The translations under genes and the position numbers were made by a program. From Cruorifilaria tuberocauda (taxonomy: Eukaryota > Nematoda > Chromadorea > Rhabditida > Onchocercidae): a stretch of DNA of 64,000 nt. The notes below the pieces were generated by a model. That model made no database searches. It worked only from the letters and a program-made list of their open reading frames with translations, and had not been told where the DNA came from. Positions 39,865 through 54,800 of the stretch are shown piece by piece. Location of the stretch: NCBI GenBank assembly GCA_013365365.1, contig JABVXU010000007.1, positions 248,001-312,000 on the forward strand, read 5' to 3'. Position 1 is the first letter of the stretch. Each line of letters opens with the position of its first letter.

Positions 39865-42800
39865 ATGAATAACAGTCAGCAGGTACAGCAACAACAAAAA
39901 CAACAACAACAACAACAGCAACAGGAAATCCCTGGTACTTTGAACGATAAGTTATGAATGAAGTTATGAATGCTTTTCTATTTTCATAAAACCTGATATT
40001 TCATCCTCATCCAGTTTTTACTGAGATATCAGTATCAATGATGCCAAAATGATGAGCTGAAAATTAGCGCTGGATTAAATTATTACTTGCCGTTCTTTTG
40101 ATAATTGATAACTATTATAAATAACCATTATATTCACTGATAATATGGCAAAAATCAATTTTTGGATAAACCATAAATTCCATATTTCATATTTTCTATA
40201 TTTCCGTATCCACAATTTTCTATATACTTTTAATATTTCAAAAATAAAAAAACTGCAAGAATACTGAGATGTATTTATTCTTAATAAATCAAACTATGAT
40301 ATAGCTGGAAAACAAGGAAAATTCAGGTAAGTCGGTTTTTCAGCTTATTTCAATTTTTCTTTTAGCAACAAAGGAACGAACTCGTGAAAAACGACGTTCA
40401 TGGAGGGATAAGACAACAAACGGACAGGATAACGGTGCTCCAGAACATGTCAACGAAGGTTAATTAATTAATTAGACTGAATTCATTAAGAACATAATTG
40501 AGCAATTTTCAATTTATTTAGAAAATAATTCACATCATTTTACAATTGCTTTGATAAAATAAATTGTAACATTTTCATTAATTTGATAATTGATAGTATT
40601 GTAATGATATTGATTTTGTTACGGTATTTTCGATAACTTATAGTATTGTTAAAATAGTGGCGGTTCTTTTATGGTATTGAAAAAATATATAATGAAGCGA
40701 GAATGAAATTGATTCCGGTGATTTTGTCTTTTGTTGATTGAAATTCAATCATCAGATCATATTTCAGTTTAATCTTTAAAAGTTTTCTTTATCAATGATA
40801 TCATCATTTTAACTGTTAAAATATTTCATATATTAATTTTCTCTCATTTATATTTTACATTGTAAACTAAATATTTATGCATAACGATTTGTTTCGTTTT
40901 CTATTTTTTTCAATAAAGATTAAACTGAATTATGAGTGCATAAAATAACTTTTTCATCGACAGGTATACAACAAAACTTTATAATTTACAGGCTTGAAAT
41001 AAACTTTTAATTAACAGATATATGATAAAATTAATGATTTACAGGAATTTACAATTACATAATAATTAATTTACAGGTATTGACGAAGATATCACTTCGT
41101 ATACTTCATATAAATCGATTAATTCAAAGGAAATGTCAAGTGATAAATCAGGTGAAAGTATATCAGATACAAAAAGTATGATAACAGCAATCTCTGAAAG
41201 TATACAAGATGATGAACGAGCGCTTACTCCAATGGAAAACGATTTGGTATGATTAAAAATGTATCGAAATAGGAGAGAATCGGGAAAATAATGGAAAATT
41301 TTTAATTAATTACTAAAAAACATATTTTAAACATAGGAAAAATTATTCAAATCTTTATGTTATATCATCAAATGATAAAATTCGAATCAAATGATCAATC
41401 AAAATGATAAAATTAGTCAAATATTTTCAGCTAAATTAATAGCTAACAATATTTGACTATTTTATCATTTTGATTTGATTGAGATATAATAGATTTGATA
41501 TTAATAGAATTAATGTTTTAGAGATCACTAACGTACTTTAGCAGGAATTGAAATTTTTTTTTTATTTTCAAGCAATTCAAATATACAGGATTATGATTGA
41601 GATGGAGAAGGAGGATATAGTAGGAAACACAAAAATTACGGTAGGAAACATACGAGAATTACAGTAAGAAAAATACTAAAATTACTATTTGAAGTTTATT
41701 CGATACCAAATTATACAAAAGAACAGTAGGAAACTTTTTTAAGTGGAAATAATAATGGAATTATAATAATCAAAGTACAGTTAATGAATTGAAATTTCGT
41801 CATATAAGAGAGTCAAGTAAAAACGAATGTTGAAAAATCGTTCACTAAACTACTAAAATAGAATAACATTTAAAAATGATTTAAGAATTCATACCGAAAA
41901 CATACTGAATTTAATTTTATGCAGAATTTCGATACAGCAATGATGAAGGAAGAAATAGCACATCTGAGGGAAGAAGTAAGCAAGTTGAAAGATGAAAGGC
42001 AAAAATGGACCTCAAGAAGGTTTGAAATTTTTGGATTCTCATTTATAACGACTTAAGTTTCTGTTTTGCAATAGCCTTTTGCACTAGTTCACTTAAAAAA
42101 TTGATCAGGAATCAGAAAGATGTAAAAATAATCGGACTTTGTAATGGTTGAGACAATAGTTCAATTAATTTTTCTAATTACTAATATGTAGATTTTATTT
42201 CTTTAAGAGAGAATCGCCAAAATTCAAGCGATGAATCATTAATTGAAATGTTAGAAGAACGATTAGCTGAAGCAGAGAATTGCATTCAAGATTATCGTGA
42301 TGAAAATACCGTTTTAAAATGCGAACTACGAGAATTACAGGTAAGTTAGTAGAGATCAAGCATTTTTTCCACTGATCATAAAAAGTCTCTCTAGAATTCA
42401 AATTGACAAGTTACAAGGTTGGAAAACGTGATTTTTGTTTAAAATTTAAAAATTCTTGAAAATTTGATCGATACTTTCTTTTATAATCGAAAGAATGAAT
42501 GAAATTTAATTTTGAAATAGGAATGCGAAAGTTCGGATTCGGTTGATCGACGTAAAGAAATGAATGCGAAATTAATGGAAAAGCTGAAAGCATCAGAATC
42601 GTTGTGTGATGAATTAATGGAAGAGAATGAATCGTTGAAAACTGATATTAAAGATTTACAGCAAGAAATTGAAGAAATGCAAGTTAGTATAACTTTTAAT
42701 TTCGTATTTCCATTAACTTTTAATTTTGTATTTTCGTGAACTTAATTTTCTGCTTACATTAATTAGTACTAGTATTATAAGGATTAACATTGAAAATGCT

Positions 42801-45800
42801 AACAAAAAGTTTTGGAAAACTCCAATTCTATTTTTTTAGTCAATCATTTTATCTTTATAATCAATCTTTAAATAATAATTTTTATTTCTAATCTAATTTC
42901 TAATTAAGTTTCACTTCCAATCCAAATTGATCTGATTAGTTAACTTTTAATCCTCATAATAGTTATTTTTCAATTATTATTTATTCAAAGAAAGTTGATC
43001 TCATGGAAAATTGAAACGAGGAAAATTTTTTAATTTAGTTTAGTAGTAATTTTGATTAATTTTCAAAAAAAAGACTACTTTTGCATTCATTTTTTCCTTC
43101 AATTCAATGATTTATCATTTATATTGATTGTCATATCATCTAAATTGAAATATTTTTCTGATAGGATCAGTATCGTGAGGAAGAAATTGAAGAGTTTCGT
43201 GAACTTCAACGTGAATTGGAACAAAACGCTAAAAATTGTCGAATTTTACAATTCAAACTTCGAAAATCAGAACGCACGCGTGAAGAATTGGATGCGAAAA
43301 AACAACATCTTGAAGCTAAAGTAAAAGTAGGTCAATCAGCATTGCTAATTTTACCAATTGTTGCTATCACTAAGGTTATTACTCACAATATCCATTTAAT
43401 TTTTTCTTTTTTTCAATCGCTTTGTTTTCCTTAATTTGAAATTTATTTATTAGAAATGTGATAGAATAAGAGTATAAAAGCATCTGAAAAAGGTAAATAA
43501 ATGACCTAAAATGAAATAAATGACTACAAGCAAAAATTATGATAATTATCTTAACAACTAACTTTTTTAATAAAGTAGCAAGAAGTTGTAGAAATTTCTC
43601 ACAACTTAAATCTCAAATATTTTTCATCATCGAAAACTGATAAATTCATGGAATCAAAAACTTCCATCATACAGTATTTATAAGATTCATTGGTAATTTC
43701 TTGCTCGACTTTTGCTTTTTTTACAGGATTTATTAGAAGCATCATCTGCAACTGGTGGCTTACAGTCAACCGGAAAACAACTGGATACAATACGCATAAG
43801 AGAGCTTGAATCGGAACTAAGAATTGCTAAAGAAGTTTCTGTTAGATTGCATAATGAGCTTGAAACTGCAGAAGATAAACGATATAAATTAGAGGTAAGG
43901 TTTCCGTGATGATGGTGTTCGATGTGTCAGGAACCTATTTAATCTATCTTACAAATATGATGGATAGGGGGAATATCACAGACACGTACGTACTATATTA
44001 TATTACATACTTAAATCACATACTACCACATACTGTCACGTTATCTTGTGTCATGAAATATCATGGATATATAGGTATTAGAAGTAATTAAAGTAATACG
44101 TATTGCTTGGAGTTACGGAAACATCTATTGTCTTATATATTACGGATATACACATGCTATCTTGTATCATAGATAAATACATCTTATATAACGGTATGTC
44201 ATATCAGGGACACGTACCTATTACCTTATCTTACATATCATGAATATATGCATAGCACCTTGTATTCGAAATACGTACGTATTATTTTAATGTTATGAAT
44301 ACGTTCTACGTATCTTATATCACGGGATTTGAGAAATAACCCAGAAATTTTCGTCAGTATTTTCTAATCTTTTCTTATCGCTAACAGTACAACATTATTG
44401 ATTTCCTATAGGATGAAGTGTTTTATATGAAAGATAAAATTCGTGAGTTACAAACTCAAAATAAATGGCGAGAAGCACGAAATCGAACGGAATTACAAAC
44501 AGTACCTTTTATTCATTAATAATTTTCAGATTTTTTTTAATTTAATTACTTTTAAAATGACTTCAAATACTTTCATTAGCTGCAAAAAATAATATCAAAT
44601 CATATAAATTAACTATAATTATAACTATAAAGTTTTAAACTATAGGAAAGAGAGAAAGTTTTAATTTCAATTTTCTTCTTTTGCAGAAAAGGACTAGCAC
44701 AGATTTATCAAATAATTCGACTAGTTCTAATATCAGTAAGGAAATGCAAGATGTGTTGGAGCGTGAAGCAGATTTAAGAGACCAGTTAAAATTTGCGGAG
44801 GAAGATTTACATCGAACACAACTGAGGTTACAGGTTAGCAAAAACATTACAAAGTAATTTAATTTTAAATTATTTCAAGCAGTTTCTTTTTAAGCTATTT
44901 GAAAAATTTAGGATGTTGAAAATGAGAACGAAGAATTACTGAGAAAATTAGCAAGATTGAAGACGGTAAAGAGGCCACCAATGATACGATCCTTCAGGTA
45001 AAATTTCATAAATTTACAAATATAAAAAAAAAGCCATTTCCATTACCATTTCGTAATTCGATTTGAATTCCTCTCCTCCATTTGTACTTTACTAAAGTAA
45101 TAGCAAAATAATTTAATGAGAAATATGAATTTGAAATCAAATGAAATTATAATTATAATTAAGCCAAGCTGAATCAACGAATAACTTGCACAATGAGATG
45201 CATGTTTCCTTTTTTAGAAGAAATTAGAAATAATTTAGAATTTGTAAAAATTGGTTTGATCCCTTCATTATTGATTTTAATGCAAAGACTTTAACATCTG
45301 TTATTCTTTCACTTTTTCTTAATATCACGAAACGCTTGTCAATTATCACTTATCATATCAATTATCACAATTCCCTTAAAAGCATTGCGTTTTGTTTAAT
45401 ATTTATTAATTTTTCAAATTTTTACTAAGAAGTGATGTCATTTGAACTTCAAAACAAATTAGGAAATGATGTAATTTGAATTTGATAAGTTGAGATAAGC
45501 GTTATCTCTGCAAGATATATTACGAAATCTATTCATATATTATTTAAAATTTTAGTAGTGTAGAGTTCAAAAAGAAATAAAGAAATGTAAATAACAAAAT
45601 AAATAAAATAAACAATTCAAATAATAAGTCATCCTTTTCTTTTCTAAAAAAACAATTAATATTTAATTCTATAAAAAGATCTTAAAATACTCAAGGATTG
45701 TTATGTCACTATTCCGAGAATGTCAACATTATTATAGAACAAACCAAGGGGAAACCAATGACACCCAAAGAGTCCGTGCATGTGATAAACACACACACAT

Positions 45801-48800
45801 ACATACACACGTAACATACATCCGCACACAATCACACACATACAGACACACACAGACGACACATGCATAAACGTACGCACATGTACGTACGTGTACATCT
45901 AGCATGATAAGTAGTAAGAACACAGAGGAAATCTCAAAATTATAAAACAATTCTGAAAAAAAATTAACCAAAAGGATAAACTTCTGTGATAAGCCTCATA
46001 TCAATTGCATGTGATAAATCACATATCTAGCATGATAAATAATATTGTACACAGGTAAGAGTGTAATTTCAGTGAAGGACATGCACAAATTCAATTGGAA
46101 TTGGCAGAACATGAAATGGAACATTTGTCAACAAAAGTAGAACGATTGGAAAAGAAAAACATTCATCTTTCAAAGAAGTAAAATTAACAAATAATTTTCT
46201 TCTTTGGAATAAACAAAATAAATAACTTTGAAAACTATGATTATTGCATGTTATATTTATAATTCTTTAAAGTATACAAACTTGTATTACTGTTTAAATT
46301 AATTAATTATCAACACTGTTTTCCTCCCTTTTAACTGTTAAATTACTAACATTTTACAATAAAATGTGATAATTTTCTTTGAACTTAAAAAGCAAAAGCA
46401 TTTTCTTTTTTCGTCTTTTTTTCAAATATTAAAAGGAATAATATCGATCTATGATTACAAATTATTCAAATTATTATTTTTGTAATTAACTTATTGAGTT
46501 TTCAAATATTTCATTATTTCTTTTCAATTATTTAATCGTACTTTTGTTTCCGTAACAAATAATTGCTTTTTTTATTTGTAGAATTATGGAAATGGAATTG
46601 GATTCGAAGAAAACTTCAGAGAATGGAGAAATTATTAATGGACGAGTTAGTTTAATTTTCTATGAAATTTTTTAAAATTTAATTAAACCTTAAAGAAATG
46701 ATCATAATTATAAGATAATATTAGTTTCTTAAAAACACAAAAAAAAAGTTATTTTATAATTAGCATCGACTATGTTGGGGAAATTTTTGAATTGTTAAAA
46801 TTCACTCGAATATCTCTTATATGCTTATTATTTGATAATTATTGTAATTATTATATTCCGTAATAAAGCTTTTTATATTTATTTTTTTCAACAATGACAA
46901 ATATCTACCGTTCTTTTTCCTGCAGGCAAAACAATTCGAAGTACCACCGGAAATGCAACGTGATATTGGCAAATTAATGACAACGATTAGTGAATTAGAA
47001 CGAAAGAATTTAGACTTATCGTTGCAATTAAAGCAACAAAGCGAATTCAATTCATCAGTACCATCAGAAAAATGTTTGTTTCTCTTCTTTCCTTTTTTTA
47101 GAGTAAGTAACATAAAGTTTGTTTATTATCAACTTTCTTTAGAGTACACATAAAATACCATAAAATATAGTTTAATTGTTATCAAGTCTTATTTAGAGTA
47201 TCACAAAATGTCAGAAAATATAGTTTTGTTATTATCAAAATTTCTTTAGAGAACCACAATAGGTTAAATTTCATGAATTTCAGAAACTTTACCATCTGCA
47301 AAATTTAATGATTTACTATATATTTCTTCTTACTAATACATTTACTACCTAAACTATATTTTATGATATTCTAAACCCTTCTAACAAAAAAATAGTTATT
47401 TTAGCTCAAGCTGAATTACGAATAGAGAAAGAGCATAAGAGAATTATTGAAAATGAATTGATGGAGCTAAAACGGATGATGCTACAATCAGATAATCAAA
47501 AGTTGATCTCTATGGCTACAAAGGTTTCAGATTTTCATTTCATCGAAGAAATTCATATAGATAAATTCAAGAATGTTGTACTGGTTGTATTGATAGCATA
47601 TCAATTTAAATGATTACCTATGTTAACATATTTATGCGTGAATCCTTAAATTACTTAAATTTCTTTAATAGTTCAAGTTTTCATGAATTATAGCATATCA
47701 ATCTAAGCGACTGGCTTACATACTTTTGTATTATACTATAGCTATATATACTTTTATATACTTATAATCTTCAAATTATTTTTCGAAAAATCATAATTTT
47801 ACTGATTAAGGTTGAATTACTAAACAATCAACTTCTATTGGTAAATGATCGTTGTTCAAATCTTCATCGTCGAATTGTGAAGGAAGGTGGGAGTGAAACT
47901 GCATATATGGTAAGTAAATTAGTGTAAATAAATGTTTTAAATTAATCTCTTTAATGAAAATTAATTTCTAATCTTGAAATTTTATTTTTTATCAAAATTT
48001 ACTTTATGTGATATTTTCAGAAGCATTTGCTATTCTTTGATCTTTTAAAATAATTTTCATAAAGATTAAAATTTTAGTTTTTGTTTCTTTTTTAACTTAA
48101 AAAACAATTAGCATATTACTAACTTTCAGTTTATTTTTCTTTTATTCGACATTCCTAAGTAAATCTTCAAATCGTTTAGTAAATTACATGATATTAAGTA
48201 ATAATTCATTTCTTCAAAGAATTTTTTTAATTATTTAAAAAAAATGTTCATTATAGAAATTAGAGTTTAATCTGTGATTAATTGTTAATTTTGTTTATTG
48301 AAAGTTAAGTGAATAATTGAATTAAGTCTACTTGCGATTGAATAAATTAAGGATATTAGAATATCAATCTCTCAAAAAAAGTTTTAGAATGAAATTTAAA
48401 GTAGTATAAAAGTTCATATCTATAATACTAGTAGAATTCAATAAAGTATGCCGAGACTGTTACACGTTTCAAGCATTATAAAGTTCTATACAATTATAAA
48501 ATTGCAAAATAAATTATACAATTATACATTAATGCTGAATTGAAGTAAATTATACAATAATATCAATTTATTATACAGTTATATATATTATAATACGACA
48601 CATTATGCATTATAAATAATATTAATATTAAGTATCACTTAGTTAAATGCAATTTTGCAAAATGAGAATTTTGTAATACTTCGAAGTACTTGAATACTTC
48701 AATTCGTAATAATCCTTTAAAATTTTTAATTTCAATTTCCTTTTTTTTCCAAGGATTCGCTGAAGAATAAATGCGAAGAATTGGAAAGACAATTGAGTGA

Positions 48801-51800
48801 ACAAAAAGCAAAGGATGCAATTAATTGTTCGCAAATTGATAGTGCTACCACAGATGAGGTTAAATATCAAATACAAAATAATAAATGATCGTTTCACAGT
48901 TCGAAAAAGTTTTTTTAAGTTTATTAATGAAATAACAAAATTTTTTCGTGAAGTTTATTAATAATTATAATCATCTAAATGATAATGAAATCATAATCAT
49001 TTCAAATAATTATTTTATTTTTTTGTAGATTGAACAATGTTGTGAAGTACTTGCATCCGTAGAAGCACAAACAAATCGAATTTGTAAGCAAATCGAAAAA
49101 ATCGATAGCGCTCAAAAGGTTTCCTTTTTATTTGCAATTTTTATTAATTGAAGCAATCTAAGCTATTTACAATGAGCTAACTTGGATGATTAGCTTATAC
49201 GTTATCGCTTACGCATCAATAATATCTTCCCCTTCCGATTTCGTATTTCCGACTTTGTTTCAATTTGGTAAATAATCTGAAAAACGATCCCAATCTCTTA
49301 TCAGAGAAATCGAACCGTTCATTCGGTTATGATTATCACTTTATTTGCTAAATAATTATTTAATGGTACTCATTGAATGCATTTTATGAAAAAGCTTAAA
49401 GTAAAGATTGCAAAACAATCTACTGGGGTGGATATTTGTATTTCTCGACATTTGAGGATGAACGGCGGCGTTCATTATCGAAAGACAATAGCGCAACAAT
49501 TATTGGTGAATTAGCAAGTGTAATGTCCGAATTGAAAAACGTTCATCAATTACTGGAAGCGCATAAGGTTGTTTTCTTTTGTTGTTGTTGTTTCATGAAT
49601 GATAAATAATTTATTAAAGGATGAAAAGGGCTAGAATGCTTTAAAAAATTCAACCTAAACAGTCGTTCAGAGCAAGAAAAAAAGCTGTAGCTTCACAGTC
49701 AATTATTGATGGCAAGCTTAGTTTAACATCATCTAAATTACGATAGCTGTTATTTATAGTTGATTATTGATAACAAAATTATTTTTGTCGAATTGTAATC
49801 AAATAAGTTACTAATTAAACAGTATTTTTATTTTATTACGCCAATATCCGTTATATTTTACTCCATTAAGTCTTTTATTTATTATTAAAAAAGTAATAAT
49901 AATTCGCGTCATGCATGATAACATTATTATTATAAAATAATTAATCAATGAAGTTATTTTCAGGTTAATATAGTAAATGTTGCTCGAGGTTCACCAGTGA
50001 AAAATATCTCAAGTGTGAATTCTGAGCCGAAATTATGCAACAAATGCGAAGAAACTGAAACATTTATCGCATCACAGAAGGATGAAATTATTTTCTACAA
50101 GAAGAAAAATAAGGTAATGTTTATAAAATTACACAATTTTTATTCTTTTATACTTTTCCTACCTAATTATTTCCTATATTTACAATTGTTATTATCATCA
50201 TTATTGTTATTTTTTATTATTGTCAATATCATTTTTATCAATTGTAACTGTTAATGTTACTATTATTATTATTACTGTTAATCTTATTATTATTGTTATT
50301 ATTATTTATTACCATCAATTATTATTATTATTATTTATTATTATTATAATAATTATACTATTATAAATTGTTGTCATTGTTACAATTATCACTGTTTTAG
50401 GAGCTTACCAATCAGGTGTTACAAACGGAAGATCGTTGGACTGCTGAAATTGAAAAACAGAGACAAAACTACGAAAATGAGGTAAAATTCAAAATGGTTG
50501 AGGACTATAATCTTTACTGCAAAATAAAATTAAAAATTTTTTAGCGGAATAATTAGATTATATTTCACCATTAATTCATTTGAAAATATAATAAAGTTAA
50601 AACATTTAATTTGACTAATTAGACAATATTTTATTAATTCATTCAATTCTCTAAATACAAATGTATATGAATTACTTGTAATAAAAAAGAAATTGAGGTT
50701 AATTTTAAATTCAAATCAATCTTTAAGATTCGTATTTTACAAACGAAATTGAGTGATGCGGAAAAGACGGTAATCGAACAGGAGCATTTACTGGAATCAC
50801 GAACTGTCGCGTTGGCAGAGAAAGTCCGTATGATACAGGAACGAGATGAGAAATGTGATAAATTAAAGAAAGAATTACTTGTTGTGAAAAAAGAAATTCA
50901 GGTTAATTTTAAATTCAATTCATTTCATTTTCTCTTTCACTAAAAAAATCCATTACTTTTTTTATTAATGCATTATTTTATGCTATTTATATTTATATTT
51001 TTACAGGAAATTGAAGCAAATCGTCGATCTGCTAAAGAATTTGAAATTAAATATAAGAAACTAGAATCGATGTTCAATTTGGAAAAGGAAAAATTAGCTG
51101 AAGAGAGAACAAAATCAAAATTGGAAGTGACATTGTTGAAGAAGAAATCCGAGGAAACACTGACCGATCTTGGTTAGCAGACTGGAATAGAATTCTTTTT
51201 CTTTTTTAAAATTACTAATTTTTAAAATACCAAATTACTATTAAACGTGGAAGTTTTTCTAAAAAAACAAAGTTATTTTCAGAAGTGTTACGCAACAATT
51301 ATGTGAAAAAGGAAAAAATTTGGCAAGAGAAACGTGAGAAGCTTGAAGATGAATTATCGTATTTGAGAAAACAACTTAATAAGGAAGCCAAAAATGATAG
51401 CACAGATGGTATTTAACTTTTTTTGGCAGTACTTTTATTAAAAATCATATTATTATTAACATATAATTATAAATATGAATATTCATTACTTATTATTAAA
51501 TGTATCATTACTAGCACGATTAATACATATGATAATTTACAGTAATTCGGCATTAAATGATTATCGCATGATCTAGAAAGTTATTTAGTTTGAAAATATC
51601 GCATGAGTTGACAGTTAACTTTATAATTTTAAGCTTTATTTTCTTTAAAATAGGTGCAGCAAGTGTTACGGATCTCAGTTTATCCATTCCGGTTATGCAT
51701 CAATCATCAGCAGCATCAGCAACAGCATCAGTTATAGCAAATTATAAAAATGATGATATCGTTGACCTGAAAGATCAAATCACAACTCTGCAGAAGAAGG

Positions 51801-54800
51801 TCATTTATTTATTATTTAATTTATAATCTAATTTTCATAGTTTTTTCTCTCAATAAACTTGAAACATCCTTAGCATACTGTTTTGATTTTATCATATCAA
51901 ATTTTCGTTCTGAAGTGTTACTGCAATGGTACCTATATGCTACTCTATGTTACTGGCAAGCTCTCATAGAATTTATTTTAAGTCAGGCATATTGTTTTTA
52001 GAATAAAGAGTTGACAAACCAAATCTCGGATGCAAAACGTGATAATGAAGACTTACGTATGGAACTTGCCTCATTACAACAAAAGTGGACAAAAGATAAG
52101 AATGACTTATTACATAAAGCAAGACAGGAAGAAAAGGTACCATTAAAAGTACCATCATTAATTCTAATTAAAATGTATAGATTATTATGAAAAGTAAGAA
52201 AAGCTAATATTATCAATAGCACAAGGAATTTTTGATAATGTTTTGATTACTCATTAGGAGAGTTTAATCCAAATGTTAAAGTTCTTCATTTAGTATCCTT
52301 TTCTGTTTCGCTGAAGTACTAAATTTTAAATTATGTAAAAATATATCACTATATTACATTTTATATTAAATCATATATTTGATATTACTTAAATTCTTAT
52401 CATATAAGTTTTACTACTTAATATTACTTAAATTGTTATTTAATTCTACTCATTTTCAATTTTTATTTAATTCAAATATAAGTAAGTATAAAATTCGCAT
52501 TTAATTTTAAGATAAATGTAAAATATTACAGATTCGCAATGTGGAATTTGATGCATTACAGCAAAAATTTGCAAGCCGAATGCGAATAATGGAAGATACG
52601 AATAAATCTTTGCATTCACAGGTGATAATCAATCGCTACATCGCAATTCATTGGTATCTGTAATATTTGTATAGGTAAGAATAATAATTAAGAAGGGTAT
52701 TTTTAGTTGGTACAAGCTCGACGTGATCGTGATTATCATCGAGAAGCATTGCATGCATTTGAGAGTAAAATATCGGAGGAACAGCGCCGTGGTGAAAAAG
52801 ATATAAAGCATCATAAAGAATTGGAATTAAGAAAATCCGATATGGTAATTTTCATTAAAGTTTCTATCTTTGCTTTTATGGAAATTTTTTTAATTTGAAG
52901 CTTTAGAAATTTTTTCTGTATAACTATGATTTGGTGGACATTAGATAAGATGATAAAATGTAATTCAATATATTCCTCTTTTTTTAGAACAAGCAGATTG
53001 AAGATTTGAAGGAGGAAGTGATCAAATTGAATACTGATTTGAAATTGGCCAAAGAAACTCATGAAGCTGATCGTGCCTTATGGAATATTGAAAAATCTCG
53101 TATTAGATCTAAGAAGATCACAAATTCCACTGATAATAATACAGCGAATAAAACTGTAGGTGATAAACAAATCATATCCAAAGCCATCATTTGAATTTAA
53201 CTAATCAACAATGATATGATAAAAGATTGTAAAGTACCATCAATTATTGAACTTCAATTTCAGTTCAGTGTAATATTTTCCGTTTAAATTACGTTCATAA
53301 AAATCACGTGACTCGTAAAAAAGACTCGTAAAAATTCCATCAATAGGGGAATTTCATGAATTTCGAAGATGAAGTTTTTTTACTCGAATTTATCAAATTT
53401 AATCTTTTCTTCTCATTTACTTCATTCCTGAAATTCCTACAAAAAAAATCTCTTTTATTTAAGTATTTTGCCGAATATTTATTTCCTTGTTTGCTTCGAA
53501 ATTAACTTAATACTCTTTCAATTCTCGAGAAAAGAAAGTTATTTTAGGTAACGGAAAGTGCGTTAAAAACAGCTGAAATAGTTCAAAAGAAATATGCGGA
53601 ATATCAAAATTTTTATGCGAAAGAAATGGAACGATTAAATACAAAAATGAAGGAACTTCTGAATGAGAATCTCGCTAAACAGCAAGAATCTGAACGAACT
53701 GTTAAGAATGTAGGTTTCATCGATCGTATTGTATTGTAAAAGTAATCAACTTTACTGTATTAAAAGTAATCAACTTTGCTATATTCAATGTTAACATATT
53801 AGTATTTTATTGATAGTAATAGTGATAAATAATGAAAATGAAAACGAAAATTGATAAATGGTAAAGATGACAATCAGATTGAAAATAAATAAAGAAAATT
53901 AATAAGTAATAAAGGTGAAAATAAATAAGTAAAATTGATAAGTAATAAAAATAAAAAATAAAATTAAAAATAAGTGAAGAAGACTGATAAGTGATAAAAA
54001 CGAAAAGCAAAATGGCAAATAAATAAAGGAATAAAATTAATCGGTAATAGAAATAATAGTGAAAATTTTCAGTTACGTGAACAAATCAAAGTATTGGAAA
54101 TTAGCCAACGAAACTTAATGGAAGCGCGTGATATGCAACTGGGAGCGAAAGAATTTCTAGAAAATGAGCTTGAAAGATTGCAGGAAATATTGAATGTAAA
54201 TGAAGTTCATCGGTTAACACGAAAGTATAAATTCACATTAATTATTGAACAGGTAAGTTATTTCAAGTATTTCAACTTTTTTATTCAGCTACCCTATATC
54301 TTTACTACTATGCAAATCTATTTAAGATCTTTATTATTTTCCTGCATAGAAAAAAAATTCAAGCAATCATTCGATATAAATAATATAAGCAAGTTTTTAA
54401 ATTATTCATCTAATTTTTAATTATTCAATTTAAGTATGTTTAAAGTTATTTTTTTAATTTCATTTATAAATATTTGAAATCATCACAAATCATTTCTAAT
54501 ATTTTACCAATAAAATTCAAAATTAACAATTTTTTCAAACATTTCCAAAAAATAACGATAATATTTTATGAAATTGTAACATTAATGATATTTAGCTACA
54601 AATACTAGTTGAATCGTTAACAAAATCATCAAATATTGGAAAAGATTCAGTGGATAATTTGGAAGCTTTTGTTTTTCAATTGAAACAAATGAAAGAGGAA
54701 GAAAATCAATCATTTACGATTAGGTTATTTTTCTTTTTGTTTAAAACTCATTAGGTATATTTTGATATATTGTAAGCTAATATATAAAATATCAGTTTAT

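Noticed and set aside
45701..45971. Two minus-strand Cys/Val/Tyr-rich frames
   Set aside because: They read through the CA/ACGT microsatellite in an intron of the MTCL1-like gene.
46926..47103. Longer exon 14 ending at AGA|GTAAGT
   Set aside because: Good donor, but phase 0 does not fit the next exon (needs phase 1), and the extra residues would be a Phe-rich read-through of a T-rich tract.
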